Notes under the pieces: model-generated
Told to the model about the DNA's origin: nothing
Database searches by the model: none
The model's input: only the letters and a program-made list of their open reading frames with translations
In this document: positions 8,960 through 17,449 of the stretch, in pieces
Numbering within the stretch: the stretch's first letter is position 1
Layout of the letters: each line of letters starts with the position of its first letter
Position numbers and translations under genes: made by a program
From: Curtobacterium sp. MCPF17_052
Lineage (GTDB): Bacteria > Actinomycetota > Actinomycetes > Actinomycetales > Microbacteriaceae
Length of the DNA stretch: 64,000 nt
Reading direction: 5' to 3'
Assembly (NCBI RefSeq): GCF_003234085.1
Contig: NZ_QKSD01000009.1
Location: 152,116-216,115 of the forward strand

Positions 8960-9002
8960 CCGAGGCCCTCGGACGCCCGGACATACATGAGTTTGCATCG
9001 GT

Positions 9003-9008
9003 TAGGCT
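9003..9008 (+). promoter_or_regulatory. -10 TAGGCT for the 135-aa hypothetical gene
   Basis: TAGGCT lies about 50 bp before the ATG at 9058, leaving a short leader containing GGGGAG. It is back to back with the dehydratase operon promoter 44 bp away. Confidence 0.45.
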
Positions 9009-9057
9009 GACGAGGCGTTGGTCGGGGGACGACCGAGCGGGCCCGCGGGGAGTGGCG

Positions 9058-9465
9058 ATGGAGACGACGACCGAGTACACGGTGCTCGAACACCACCGGT
9101 GCACCGCGGTGGAACTGGTCGACGCCGCCCTGCGCGCGCACGGGCACCACGTCGTCACCGAGAGCGGACGCCTCGTCGTCGTCGCCGGCGACCGGATCGC
9201 GACGGCGTTGTTCGGCGCGTTCGTCCGTCCCGCACGGCAGTACCGGCGGTACGAGGTCGCCCTGTCCGCGACGCCGGGCCACGCGGTGCTCACGCTGCGC
9301 CACGCGGGCCACGGAGCCGCCGTCGCGGGCGGCATGATCGGCGCGAAGCGGCGTCGGGAGGCCTGGCACCACGTCACGGCCCTCGTCGAGACGACCCTGC
9401 ACGGCGGAGGGGTCCTGCTGCACCGGACGGACCGCGTCGACGTGCCGGGCACCTCGCTGCGCTGA
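9058..9465 (+). CDS. Hypothetical protein, 135 aa
   Basis: I do not recognise a family. The protein is soluble, about 135 residues, and begins METTTEYTVLEHHRCTAVEL. It has an alternating strand-helix pattern: EHHRCTAVELVDAALRAHG, VTESGRLVVVAGDRIATAL, YRRYEVALSATPGHAVLTLR, then a Gly/Ala-rich stretch GHGAAVAGGMIGAKRRREAW and a terminal helix. The size and pattern resemble small DUF-type alpha/beta domains, but no catalytic motif is visible. ATG 9058 is used; a GTG 6 bp upstream (9052) is an alternative with GGGGAG at better spacing. It is divergent from the dehydratase-murB operon. Confidence 0.6.
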   Translation: METTTEYTVLEHHRCTAVELVDAALRAHGHHVVTESGRLVVVAGDRIATALFGAFVRPARQYRRYEVALSATPGHAVLTLRHAGHGAAVAGGMIGAKRRREAWHHVTALVETTLHGGGVLLHRTDRVDVPGTSLR

Positions 9466-9524
9466 GGCGAGCCGCGCCTCGAGCCGCGCCGAGCCGTACG
9501 GAGCCGCTCGGCGCTGTGCGCAGA

Positions 9525-9577
9525 CGCGAAAGCGACAGATGTGCGCGGTCGTCCGGGGCAGATCTGTCGGTTTGGCG
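9525..9577. repeat. CGACAGAT intergenic repeat, copy 1
   Basis: Left arm GCGAAAGCGACAGATGTGCG and right arm AGATCTGTCGGTTTGGC can pair (CGACAGAT with ATCTGTCG, extended imperfectly by AAA/TTT). The centre is GC-rich. Confidence 0.55.
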
Positions 9578-9656
9578 CCCCGATCCCACCCGACCGTGGC
9601 CGGGCTCCCCGCCGATGGCCGGTGGCGGCGCCGCCCAGACGCGCACGCGGACGCGG

Positions 9657-9710
9657 GCGCAAGAGCGACAGATGTGCGGGGCCGGACGGCGCGTACCTGT
9701 CGGTTTCGCG
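9657..9710. repeat. CGACAGAT intergenic repeat, copy 2
   Basis: It is 133 bp after copy 1 in the same orientation. It shares GAGCGACAGATGTGCG on the left and CCTGTCGGTTTCGCG on the right. Its right arm has diverged, so the hairpin is weaker. Confidence 0.55.
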
Positions 9711-9860
9711 TCCCGGTTACGGTCGTTCCCCGGCGCCGGTCCCGGTCGCCCCCGGCGCCGGCCCGGGTTCGGCGTCGGCTCAGCAGACAGCGGCCGGACG
9801 GGAGGCGCGGGACGGGTGTTCGGGGAGCGACCGACCCCGCAGGACCGGCCGGGAACGACG

Positions 9861-9888
9861 AAGGCCCGGCGCTGATGCGCCGGGCCTT
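9861..9888 (-). terminator. Terminator of the tRNA-Thr/tRNA-Met unit
   Basis: A perfect 12-bp stem (AAGGCCCGGCGC / GCGCCGGGCCTT) with loop TGAT lies 47 bp past the 3' end of tRNA-Met on the minus strand. Confidence 0.8.
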
Positions 9889-9935
9889 GCCGTCTTCACG
9901 TCGTTCCCGCTGGCGAAACTGTTCGACCAGCACGG

Positions 9936-10009
9936 TAGCGAGGGCGGGACTTGAACCCGCGACACCACGATTATGAGCCGTGTGCTCTAACCAACTGAGC
10001 TACCCCGCC
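9936..10009 (-). tRNA. tRNA-Met (anticodon CAT, elongator type)
   Basis: A 74-nt cloverleaf on the minus strand has acceptor GGCGGGG/CCTCGCT with two G-T pairs, D-arm GTAGCTCAGTTGGTTAGAGC, CTCATAA anticodon loop and GGTTCAAGTCCCG T-arm. The 1-72 pair G-T makes an initiator identity unlikely. Discriminator A. Confidence 0.93.
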
Positions 10010-10054
10010 ATGGATCCGCAGTGATCACCGCGAAGTGACGACACTGCGAGTCAG

Positions 10055-10126
<72 letters not shown>

Positions 10127-10216
10127 GAGTACCGCGAGCGGCACCACACGAGGATAGCAGACCCGCGACGGTGGTCCGGAACCGACCGTGACGCCCGGGC
10201 GTGCCGTCCGTGCGGG

Positions 10217-11434
10217 CTAGTTCGCGTTGGCCTGGAGCCACGCCAGCGGGTCCACCGGGACGCCGTCGATGCGGATCTCGAGGTGCAGGTGCGGGCCGGT
10301 CGAGTTGCCAGTGCTGCCGACCAGGCCGAGGGTCTGGCCGACCTTCACCTGCTCGCCCTGCACGACCTGGAACGAGTTGTCGAGCATGTGCCCGTAGACG
10401 CTGACGAACTGCTTGCCGTCGACGTCGTGCTCGATCCAGACGTCGTTGCCGAAGCCGCCGTCGTTCGCCTGCACCTTGATGACGGTCCCGTCGGCCACGG
10501 CTCCGATCGCGGTGCCGGCGCCGGGGGCGAAGTCGACGCCCTGGTGGAACGTCGAGCAGAACGAGCACCCGGCGACCTGCCGTCCACCGAAGCCCGAGGA
10601 GATCGGCACGCCGACCGGGAACGGCCACTGGATCGTGCCGTTCGCGTCATTCGTGAACGTCGAGGAATCGGTCGCCGTACCGGCGGCCGGGGTGACGCTC
10701 CGCTGTGCTTCGGACACGGTGTACGCGTCGCGGTCCACGGGACCCTCGACGGCGTCACCGACGGACAGCGACTGCGCGTCCTGCACCGAGGCACGGACGG
10801 TCGCGGCGCCCGGCTGTGGGACGTAGAGGGCCTGTGCCGGCAGCGAGGTCGAGACCACGAGACCAGCGGTGAAGAGCAGCGCGCCGACGACCGTGACGCG
10901 GGACGCCGTCCGACGGAAGGACGCCCCGGAGGCCCGGGTCGCACGACCGGGAGCGGGAACGGTGCGCGCGATGTGCCGCGTGGCACGGTCCACCCGAGGG
11001 CCGTCGGCGATCATCGGAACGGTCGGGGCGGCGGCGCGGGCGGCCTTCGGGGTCGCGGTGCGTGTGGCCCGCTTCGTCGAAGGGGCCCGTCGTGCAGCGG
11101 CGGGACGAGTGGCAGCCGGCGCCGGAGTGGTCTCGGCGAGCGGCGCGACGACCGGCGACGACGGTGCCGGCGGCGTCAGCGGTGCCGCGCTCGAGGCGGG
11201 GAGGACCGGCGACGAGGGGGCCGGCGGCGTCGCGGGGCCGGAGCCGACGGGCGCCGGACGAGCCGCGTCACGGGAGGTCCCGGCAGCCGAGCGGTCCACG
11301 GCGGACCGACGGCGGGACGTCTTCGCGGCGGCACGTTCGGCTTCGATCCGAGCTCGTCTCGTCAGGTGCACGGACGGCACCGCCCCGGGGGCGGTGCGGT
11401 CGATGGTCGTGGGCGTCTGCGAGGAGTCGAGCAT
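10217..11434 (-). CDS. M23 family metallopeptidase with N-terminal low-complexity region, 405 aa
   Basis: LytM-type zinc endopeptidase acting on peptidoglycan outside the cell. Residues 1-175 are rich in Ala, Pro, Thr, Arg with no fold visible; a single membrane span follows at about 180-198 (VTVVGALLFTAGLVVSTSL). The peptidase domain occupies about 270-400, with zinc motifs HQGVD (His297, Asp301) and HLHLE (His382, His384), and GGFGNDVWIEHD between. The tail ends DPLAWLQANAN, typical of the family. ATG 11434 is the only good methionine; an AGGA about 14 nt upstream is weak. A TAGCGT hexamer at about 11504-11509 on the minus strand could be its -10. Confidence 0.88.
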   Translation of the reverse strand: MLDSSQTPTTIDRTAPGAVPSVHLTRRARIEAERAAAKTSRRRSAVDRSAAGTSRDAARPAPVGSGPATPPAPSSPVLPASSAAPLTPPAPSSPVVAPLAETTPAPAATRPAAARRAPSTKRATRTATPKAARAAAPTVPMIADGPRVDRATRHIARTVPAPGRATRASGASFRRTASRVTVVGALLFTAGLVVSTSLPAQALYVPQPGAATVRASVQDAQSLSVGDAVEGPVDRDAYTVSEAQRSVTPAAGTATDSSTFTNDANGTIQWPFPVGVPISSGFGGRQVAGCSFCSTFHQGVDFAPGAGTAIGAVADGTVIKVQANDGGFGNDVWIEHDVDGKQFVSVYGHMLDNSFQVVQGEQVKVGQTLGLVGSTGNSTGPHLHLEIRIDGVPVDPLAWLQANAN

Positions 11435-11615
11435 GCGTTCGGTGATGATCCTGAGTTCGAGGCACGGGCGCTCGTCGGTAACGAGCAGGTAACGGGACTC
11501 ATGAACGCTAGCAAAGGACCCCGGTCCTCGCCAGTCGCCTGCACGCCTGTGCACGCCCCCCAGAGCGGGTGTCGAGCACGGGGACGTCCGCGGGAGCGTC
11601 AGCGCGTGGCCGGAC

Positions 11616-12449
11616 TCAGGACCCCAGGACGTCGTCCTCGAGCGTGCGGACGAGGGTGGCGAGGTCCTCGACGATGCTCGGCGCGGCGAAGAGGAAGGAC
11701 CGCGTGTCGCCGACCTCCCACGTTCGGACGTCCGCCCCGGCAGCGGCCGCCACGATCGAACCGGCTGCCATGTCCCACGGGTTGATGCCCCGCTCGTAGT
11801 AGGCGTCGACCGTGCCGGACGCCACGGCGCAGCAGTCCAGCGCGGCTGCTCCGGCGCGGCGCACGTCCCGCACCTCGGTGATGAGTCCGGCGAGGACGGC
11901 CGCCTGCTCCCACCGACGCTCGGCCGTGTAGCCGAAGCCCGTGGCGACGAGCGTCTCGGCCAGGGACTCCGGCGTGGCGACCGCGATCGGCCGCCCGTCC
12001 AGGCTCGCCGCTCCCCCGGCGACCGCGCGGTACACCTGCCCGGTGGCCGGGGCGATGACGACACCGGCGACGGGCTCCCACATCGCCGGGTCGGGCACGC
12101 CGCGGACGACGCCGATGCTCACCGCGTAGACGGGGCTGCCGTAGAGGTAGTTGACGGTGCCGTCGATGGGGTCGACCACCCAGGTGAGGCCGGAGGTGCC
12201 GGAGGCGGCGCCGGACTCCTCGCCGAAGAAGGCGTCGTCGGGGCGTGCTTCGACGATGCGTCGGCGGATCAGCGCCTCGACCTCGCGGTCGGCAGCGGTC
12301 ACGACGTCCGCGATGCTCGACTTGCGGTCCGCGACCTCGACCCCTTCGGCGCGGCGCTGCGCGGCGAGCGTGGCGGCTTCGCGGGCGATCGCCTCCGCCA
12401 GGTCGGCGAGGGCATCAGGAGCAGCGGACACGACCGAGGGGTTCGACAT
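11616..12449 (-). CDS. Inositol monophosphatase family protein, 277 aa
   Basis: Mg-dependent phosphatase of the IMPase/CysQ/HisN superfamily. Motifs are FFGEESG (metal-binding Glu), WVVDPIDGTVNYLYG (Asp-Pro-Ile-Asp-Gly-Thr metal and phosphate site) and the C-terminal GINPWDMAAGSIVAAAAGA. Substrate may be inositol-1-phosphate or histidinol phosphate; actinobacterial HisN belongs to this fold and cannot be separated by eye. ATG 12449 gives the start MSNPSVVSAAPDALADLA. It runs towards the M23 gene, 181 bp downstream. Confidence 0.88.
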   Translation of the reverse strand: MSNPSVVSAAPDALADLAEAIAREAATLAAQRRAEGVEVADRKSSIADVVTAADREVEALIRRRIVEARPDDAFFGEESGAASGTSGLTWVVDPIDGTVNYLYGSPVYAVSIGVVRGVPDPAMWEPVAGVVIAPATGQVYRAVAGGAASLDGRPIAVATPESLAETLVATGFGYTAERRWEQAAVLAGLITEVRDVRRAGAAALDCCAVASGTVDAYYERGINPWDMAAGSIVAAAAGADVRTWEVGDTRSFLFAAPSIVEDLATLVRTLEDDVLGS

Positions 12450-12516
12450 ACCCCGATCCTGCCCCACCGCAGCTCTGCCGCAGCCCCGGCTCCGCGGGAG
12501 CACCGGCAGCAACGCG

Positions 12517-12544
12517 AATGGCCCCGTCCGGAGACGGGGCCATT
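12517..12544 (-). terminator. Terminator of tRNA-Tyr
   Basis: A perfect 12-bp stem (AATGGCCCCGTC / GACGGGGCCATT) with a 4-nt loop lies 33 bp past the tRNA 3' end on the minus strand. Confidence 0.8.
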
Positions 12545-12577
12545 CCGACGAGCCGACAGAGGACTGCGGCTGACACG

Positions 12578-12660
12578 TGGCGAGTGAGGGATTCGAACCC
12601 CCGGAGGCATACGCCGGCTGATTTACAGTCAGATCCCTTTGGCCGCTTGGGTAACTCGCC
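12578..12660 (-). tRNA. tRNA-Tyr (anticodon GTA)
   Basis: An 83-nt class II tRNA on the minus strand with a long variable arm. Acceptor GGCGAGT/ACTCGCC, anticodon loop CTGTAAA with GTA, T-arm GGTTCGAATCC, discriminator A. Confidence 0.96.
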
Positions 12661-12807
12661 ATGTGCGCACCCGGCCCGTGTCGTCACCGACCGAAGGCGC
12701 GGTGAAGAGCATAGCCGATGTTCGGAGGTGGTCGCGACCACGGCCGGACGGGAGGTCCTCGCACCGGGCCGGGTCGGGCCTCCGGTACGGGGCGGCGTGG
12801 CGCCCGA

Positions 12808-12813
12808 TAGGCT
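12808..12813 (+). promoter_or_regulatory. -10 TAGGCT, leaderless start of yajQ
   Basis: TAGGCT is followed by 7 nt and the ATG at 12821; no Shine-Dalgarno is visible. Confidence 0.6.
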
Positions 12814-12820
12814 GGCCGGT

Positions 12821-13309
12821 ATGGCAGACAGCTCCTTCGACGTGGTCAGCAAGGTCGACAAGATGGAGGCGGAGAACGCCCTCAACCAGGCGGCGAAGGA
12901 GATCGAGCAGCGGTACGACTTCAAGGGTGTCGGTGCGTCCGTCGCGTTCAGTGGCGAGGACGTCCTCATCAAGGCCTCGACCGAGGAGCGTGCCCTGGCC
13001 GTCCTCGACGTGCTGCAGACGAAGGCAATCAAGCGCGGCATCAGCCTGAAGAGCCTGGACGCCGGCGAGCCGTTCCCCTCGGGCAAGGAGTTCCGCATCG
13101 AGGTGAAGTTCAAGAACGGCATCGAGCAGGACATCGCGAAGAAGATCGGTGCGGTGATCCGTGCCGAGGCGCCGAAGACCGTGAAGAGCCAGGTGCAGGG
13201 CGACGAGCTGCGCGTCTCCTCGAAGAGCCGCGACGACCTGCAACAGACCATCCAGCTGCTCAAGGGCCAGGAGTTCGACGTCCCCCTGCAGTTCATCAAC
13301 TTCCGCTGA
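12821..13309 (+). CDS. yajQ: YajQ family nucleotide-binding protein, 162 aa
   Basis: YajQ proteins are small two-domain RNA-recognition-like folds; some bind cyclic di-GMP and some act as phage or transcription cofactors. The start ADSSFDVVSKVDKMEAENAL, the RYDFKGV segment near residue 33, and the end DVPLQFINFR match the family at its usual length of about 160 residues. It is followed after 34 bp by the cardiolipin synthase gene. Cyclic di-GMP binding is a property of some homologues and is not shown by the sequence. Confidence 0.92.
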   Translation: MADSSFDVVSKVDKMEAENALNQAAKEIEQRYDFKGVGASVAFSGEDVLIKASTEERALAVLDVLQTKAIKRGISLKSLDAGEPFPSGKEFRIEVKFKNGIEQDIAKKIGAVIRAEAPKTVKSQVQGDELRVSSKSRDDLQQTIQLLKGQEFDVPLQFINFR

Positions 13310-13343
13310 CCGCGCTCCCCCGCGCAGAGACAGGCCCGACACC

Positions 13344-14804
13344 GTGGAGCACTGGCTCGTCGTTGCGCTGATCATCGTCCTGGTCCTGTTGGACCTGGCG
13401 ATCCGCGCCTTCTCACTCGTCATCGTCCCGATCAACCGGAAGCCGCAGACGGCGACGGGCTGGTTGCTGGCGATCTTCCTCATCCCCTACATCGGGTTCG
13501 TCCTGTTCCTCCTGCTCGGGTCCACGAAGCTCCCCCGGGCCCGCCGCGAGAAGCAGACCGAGATCAACCGTTACATCCTCGAGCAGACCGAGGGCATCGA
13601 GCGGGTGCGCCGCGACCACCCGTGGCCGACGTGGCTCGAGAGCATCACGAAGTTGAACCGGCAGCTCGGGTCGATGCCGCTGGTCGGCGGCAACCAGGCC
13701 GAGCTGTACCCCCACTACGACGACGCCTTCGCGGAGATGACGCACGCCGTCGACGCCGCGCGCCGGTTCGTGCACGTGGAGTTCTACATCGCGTCCCTCG
13801 ACGACACCACACGGCCGTTCTTCGAGTCGCTGGCACGTGCGCAGGCACGTGGCGTGACGGTCCGGTTCCTCATGGACCACTGGGCGAGCAAGAGCTACCC
13901 GTACTTCAAGGACACCCTGGCGTTCCTCGACGCGGCGGGCATCGAGTGGCACCTGATGCTGCCGCTGCTGCCGCTGGAGGGGAAGTTCCAGCGTCCGGAC
14001 CTCCGGAACCACCGGAAGATCCTGGTGGTCGACGGGTCGGTGGCGTTCACGGGGTCGCAGAACCTCATCGACCGTTCGTACGACACCAAGGCCAACATCG
14101 AGCGCGGGCTGCGGTGGCGCGACCTGTTCGCCCGGTTCGAGGGCCCCGTCGTCGCGGGCATCAACGCCCTGTTCGTCACCGACTGGTACAGCGAGACCGA
14201 CGAGCTGCTGCTCCGCGAGAGCGACCCCGTGCACCGGGCGGACCGGCAGGACTCCCTGGACTGCCAGGTCGTGCCGTCCGGGCCGGGCTTCGACGGTGAG
14301 AACAACCTGCGGCTGTTCAACGCCCTGCTGTACTCGGCGCAGAAGCGGGTGTCGATCACGTCGCCGTACTTCGTTCCCGACGACTCGATGCTCTACGCGA
14401 TCACGACGACCGCGCAGCGCGGGGTCGAGGTCGAGCTGTTCGTCGGCGAGATCGGCGACCACGCGATGACGTGGCACGCCCAGCGCTCCTACTACGAGGG
14501 GCTGCTCCGGGCGGGCGTGCGGATCTGGCTGTACCGTGCGCCGACCGTGCTGCACGCCAAGCACTTCACGATCGACGACGACGTCGCGGTGATCGGGTCG
14601 AGCAACATGGACATGCGCTCGTTCACCCTGAACCTCGAGATCTCGGTGATGGTGCGCGGGAAGTCCTTCGTGGACGCGCTGCGGGACGTCCAGGACGACT
14701 ACCGCGCCGCCAGCCGCGAGCTGACGCTCGACGAGTGGCTCACCCGACCGCGTCGGTCGCGGGTGTTCGACAACGTGGCGCGGTTGACGGCAGCGTTGCA
14801 GTAG
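13344..14804 (+). CDS. cls: Cardiolipin synthase (phospholipase D type), 486 aa
   Basis: Membrane enzyme joining two phosphatidylglycerols, or PG and CDP-diacylglycerol, into cardiolipin. Two N-terminal membrane spans (residues 4-30 and about 40-60) form the PLDc_N part, then two phospholipase D domains follow with HKD motifs: NHRKILVVDGSVAFTGSQN near residue 226 and LHAKHFTIDDDVAVIGSSN near residue 402. The start is GTG (VEHWLVVALIIVL). The length of 486 fits ClsA-like enzymes. The gene ends 46 bp before the convergent acyltransferase-like gene. Confidence 0.92.
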   Translation: MEHWLVVALIIVLVLLDLAIRAFSLVIVPINRKPQTATGWLLAIFLIPYIGFVLFLLLGSTKLPRARREKQTEINRYILEQTEGIERVRRDHPWPTWLESITKLNRQLGSMPLVGGNQAELYPHYDDAFAEMTHAVDAARRFVHVEFYIASLDDTTRPFFESLARAQARGVTVRFLMDHWASKSYPYFKDTLAFLDAAGIEWHLMLPLLPLEGKFQRPDLRNHRKILVVDGSVAFTGSQNLIDRSYDTKANIERGLRWRDLFARFEGPVVAGINALFVTDWYSETDELLLRESDPVHRADRQDSLDCQVVPSGPGFDGENNLRLFNALLYSAQKRVSITSPYFVPDDSMLYAITTTAQRGVEVELFVGEIGDHAMTWHAQRSYYEGLLRAGVRIWLYRAPTVLHAKHFTIDDDVAVIGSSNMDMRSFTLNLEISVMVRGKSFVDALRDVQDDYRAASRELTLDEWLTRPRRSRVFDNVARLTAALQ

Positions 14805-14849
14805 CGGTCGGCCGGGAGGCCCGCCCCACGCTCGCCCCGTCGCCACGGG

Positions 14850-16028
14850 TCAGGTGGTGGGCGCGGGCACCGCCGCGGCGATCCTCGCGGTCAGTCGTTC
14901 GAGCGGCCCGCGTCCGAGGAACCGTCGCCACACCATCGCGAACAGCACCGCGCCGACCACGAACCCCCACCAGGTGGAGGGTCCCTGCGGCATGTCGGGC
15001 CACAGGGCGATGACGACCAGGTGCAGCGCGTAGACGGTCAGCGGCATCGACCCCACCGCCGCCAGGGGGAACGCGATCCGGGTGACGAGCGGCCCGTGTC
15101 CGTCGACGAGCAGCCGGCACAGGGCGATCACGGCGACGGCGACGGCAGCGGTGCCGGCCACGTCCACGATCGACGACGAATGGTCACGCGGTGAGAGGAA
15201 CACCTGCGCGAACGTCTGACCGGCGTCGGAGCCGGACGGCACGAACGGCACGCCGGGGAAGGCGTACGTCGTGTCGAACGGGATCGGCGCAGCGGCGTTC
15301 CCGACGACGTACGCAGCGGCCGCGACCACGATGCCGGACACGAGGAGCAGGACCTGCCGCATCGAGCCTCCCCCCACCAGCACAACCCAGGCGCCGCCGG
15401 CGTGTCGCCCGGGAGCCGGCGGTGTGGACCCGGGTCGGGACCGCGCGACGGCGAGCCCGACCAGCACGTACGCGGCGAAGGTGACGACGGGGTAGACCAG
15501 CCCGAGCTGGACGCCGAACATGCCCGCCTCGGCGTAGAGCGGCAGGATCGCCAGCGCGACCGGTGCCGCTGCGACCGCGCAGGCCACGGCGAGCAGGAAC
15601 AGTGCCCACGGCCGCCAGCGGAGCACGGGCAGGGCCAACAGGAACAGGGCGCCGTAGGTGGGCAGCACCACGTAGACCGGCGTCTGCAGGGCCATCAGCA
15701 GCAGCCCGACGACGACCACCACGACCGCGCGGAGTGCCAGGCGGGCCCGGACCCGACCGATGTCGGGCGGCCCGGGCGGTCGGTCCCGGCCGCTGACGAG
15801 TCCGATCGACACCCCGGCGAGCACCGCGAAGAGCGCGGCGGACCGGCCGTTCACGACGGCGCCGAAGCTCGTCGGGTCCGCCCAGTCGACGTTCTCGGCG
15901 ACGTCACCGACGTGCGCGGCCATCATCCCGAAGAGGGCGAGGGACCGGGCCACGTCGACCCCGACGAGCCGGCCGGACGACGCAACGCCCGGCACCCCAC
16001 GTCGGGGTACCGGGCGCAGCGTCGTCAT
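14850..16028 (-). CDS. Heparan-alpha-glucosaminide N-acetyltransferase-like membrane protein, 392 aa
   Basis: Polytopic membrane protein with about ten hydrophobic segments. The N-terminal GRLVGVDVARSLALFGMMAAHV is the signature of the DUF1624/DUF418 acyltransferase-related family; the paired GRSAALFAVLAGVSIGLV segment follows. Prokaryotic members are thought to transfer acyl groups to cell-envelope glycans, but substrates are largely unknown. It begins 19 bp after the FprA-type reductase on the same strand and may be the last gene of the menG-polyprenyl synthase-reductase run. Confidence 0.75.
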   Translation of the reverse strand: MTTLRPVPRRGVPGVASSGRLVGVDVARSLALFGMMAAHVGDVAENVDWADPTSFGAVVNGRSAALFAVLAGVSIGLVSGRDRPPGPPDIGRVRARLALRAVVVVVVGLLLMALQTPVYVVLPTYGALFLLALPVLRWRPWALFLLAVACAVAAAPVALAILPLYAEAGMFGVQLGLVYPVVTFAAYVLVGLAVARSRPGSTPPAPGRHAGGAWVVLVGGGSMRQVLLLVSGIVVAAAAYVVGNAAAPIPFDTTYAFPGVPFVPSGSDAGQTFAQVFLSPRDHSSSIVDVAGTAAVAVAVIALCRLLVDGHGPLVTRIAFPLAAVGSMPLTVYALHLVVIALWPDMPQGPSTWWGFVVGAVLFAMVWRRFLGRGPLERLTARIAAAVPAPTT

Positions 16029-16047
16029 GCTCGGACCTGCGAGGCGC

Positions 16048-17424
16048 TCAGGCTTGCGAGTCGGCGCGGGAGCGGCGCAGCGAGACGTCGATCATCTCGT
16101 CGCGGGGCACGACCTTGACGCGCGCACGGCCCTCGGGCTCGCCGAGTGCGATCTCGTGCTGGTCGAGGGCATGCCACCCGTCCAGGTCGGTGAAGTCGAC
16201 GCCGCGTTCGCGGAGCAGTGCCGGGATCGCCTCTTCCGAGGGGTCCTCCGGGCTCCACCAGGTGCCCTGGTCGGTGACCACGTGCTGCACGGTCTCCATC
16301 GCGTCGGACTTGGTGTGCCCGATCAGGCCGACCGGTCCGCGCTTGATCCACCCGGTGGCGTAGACGCCCGGGAGGCGGTTGCCGTCGGTGTCGAGGACCT
16401 GACCCTCGTGGTTCGGGATGACCCCGTAGCGCTCGTCGAACGGCACGCCGGGCAGGGGTGACCCGACGTAACCGACCGCGCGGTAGAGGGCCTGGATCGG
16501 GATCTCGCGGATCTCGCCCGTTCCCTCGACGCCGCCCTGGCCGTCCGGACGGGTGCGCTCGTACCGGATGGCGCGGAGCGCACCGTCGTCGTCGCCGAGC
16601 AGTTCGAGCGGCTTGGCGTAGAAGTGCAGGTGCAGGCGACGGCTGGCGGTGCCGACCTCGCGCGTGCGCCACTGCTGCAGCACGCGGTCGATGACGGTGA
16701 CCTGCTTGTTCGTCGCGATCGCGAGCTTCGAGGCCTCGTCGTGGTCGAAGTCCTCGTCGTACACGACCATGTCGACGTCGCGCAGTTCGCCGAGTTCACG
16801 CAGCTCCAGCGGCGTGAACTTCACCTGCGCCGGTCCACGACGTCCGAAGACGTGGACGTCGGTGACCGGCGAAGCCTTGAGGCCCTCGTACACGTTGGCC
16901 GGGATCTCGGTCGGCAGCAGGTCGTCGGCGTGCTTCGCCAGGATGCGGGACACGTCGAGCGCGACGTTGCCGTTGCCGATGACCGCGACGCTCTCGGCCG
17001 TGAGCGGCCAGGTGCGGGGGACGTCGGGGTGCCCGTCGAACCAGCTGACGAAGTCGGCGGCGCCGTAGGACCCGTCGAGGTCGATGCCGGGGATGTCCAG
17101 GTCGGCGTCCTTGATCGCGCCGGTCGAGAAGACGACCGCGTTGTAGTGACGCTTCAGGTCCTCGAGCGTGATGTCCTCGCCGAAGCGGACGTTGCCGAAG
17201 ATCCGGATGTCGCCGCGGTCCAGGACGTCGCGGAGGGCGTTGATGATCCCCTTGATGCGGGGGTGGTCGGGCGCGACGCCGTAGCGCACCAGACCGTACG
17301 GGGCCGGGAGCTGCTCGAACAGGTCGATCGAGACGTCGAAGCCGCGCGCCTCCCGCAGGAGGATGTCCGCGGCGTAGATGCCGGCCGGACCGGCGCCGAC
17401 GATGGCGAGTCGGAGGGTGGGCAC
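16048..17424 (-). CDS. fprA: FAD-dependent ferredoxin/adrenodoxin-type NADP reductase (FprA-like), 458 aa
   Basis: Flavoprotein moving electrons between NADPH and ferredoxin. FAD-binding LAIVGAGPAGIYAADILL lies at the N-terminus and PAPYGLVRYGVAPDHP follows; the NADP site AVIGNGNVALDVSRIL is near residue 150. C-terminal GVYATGWIKRGPVGLIGHTK is the adrenodoxin-reductase family signature. The start is GTG at 17424 (VPTLRLAIVGAG). It lies 25 bp after the polyprenyl diphosphate synthase gene, so one transcript from menG is likely. Confidence 0.9.
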   Translation of the reverse strand: MPTLRLAIVGAGPAGIYAADILLREARGFDVSIDLFEQLPAPYGLVRYGVAPDHPRIKGIINALRDVLDRGDIRIFGNVRFGEDITLEDLKRHYNAVVFSTGAIKDADLDIPGIDLDGSYGAADFVSWFDGHPDVPRTWPLTAESVAVIGNGNVALDVSRILAKHADDLLPTEIPANVYEGLKASPVTDVHVFGRRGPAQVKFTPLELRELGELRDVDMVVYDEDFDHDEASKLAIATNKQVTVIDRVLQQWRTREVGTASRRLHLHFYAKPLELLGDDDGALRAIRYERTRPDGQGGVEGTGEIREIPIQALYRAVGYVGSPLPGVPFDERYGVIPNHEGQVLDTDGNRLPGVYATGWIKRGPVGLIGHTKSDAMETVQHVVTDQGTWWSPEDPSEEAIPALLRERGVDFTDLDGWHALDQHEIALGEPEGRARVKVVPRDEMIDVSLRRSRADSQA

Positions 17425-17449
17425 TGATCGGTCTCCAGTTTCGTTCGGG

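Larger units (their letters stand above)
9466..9860. other. 395-bp gene-free stretch with two related inverted-repeat elements
   Basis: No frame here has protein-like composition. The stretch holds two copies of a roughly 53-bp element (9525-9577 and 9657-9710). It separates the hypothetical gene on the plus strand from the tRNA terminator on the minus strand. Confidence 0.6.

Noticed and set aside
9466..9860. Small genes in the repeat-bearing gap
   Set aside because: Short frames exist but each crosses the repeats, lacks ribosome sites and is Arg/Pro-rich in the way of shadow frames.
11435..11615. c-di-AMP (ydaO-type) riboswitch upstream of the M23 peptidase gene
   Set aside because: Such riboswitches often precede cell-wall hydrolase genes, but I find none of the conserved core blocks in these 181 bp.
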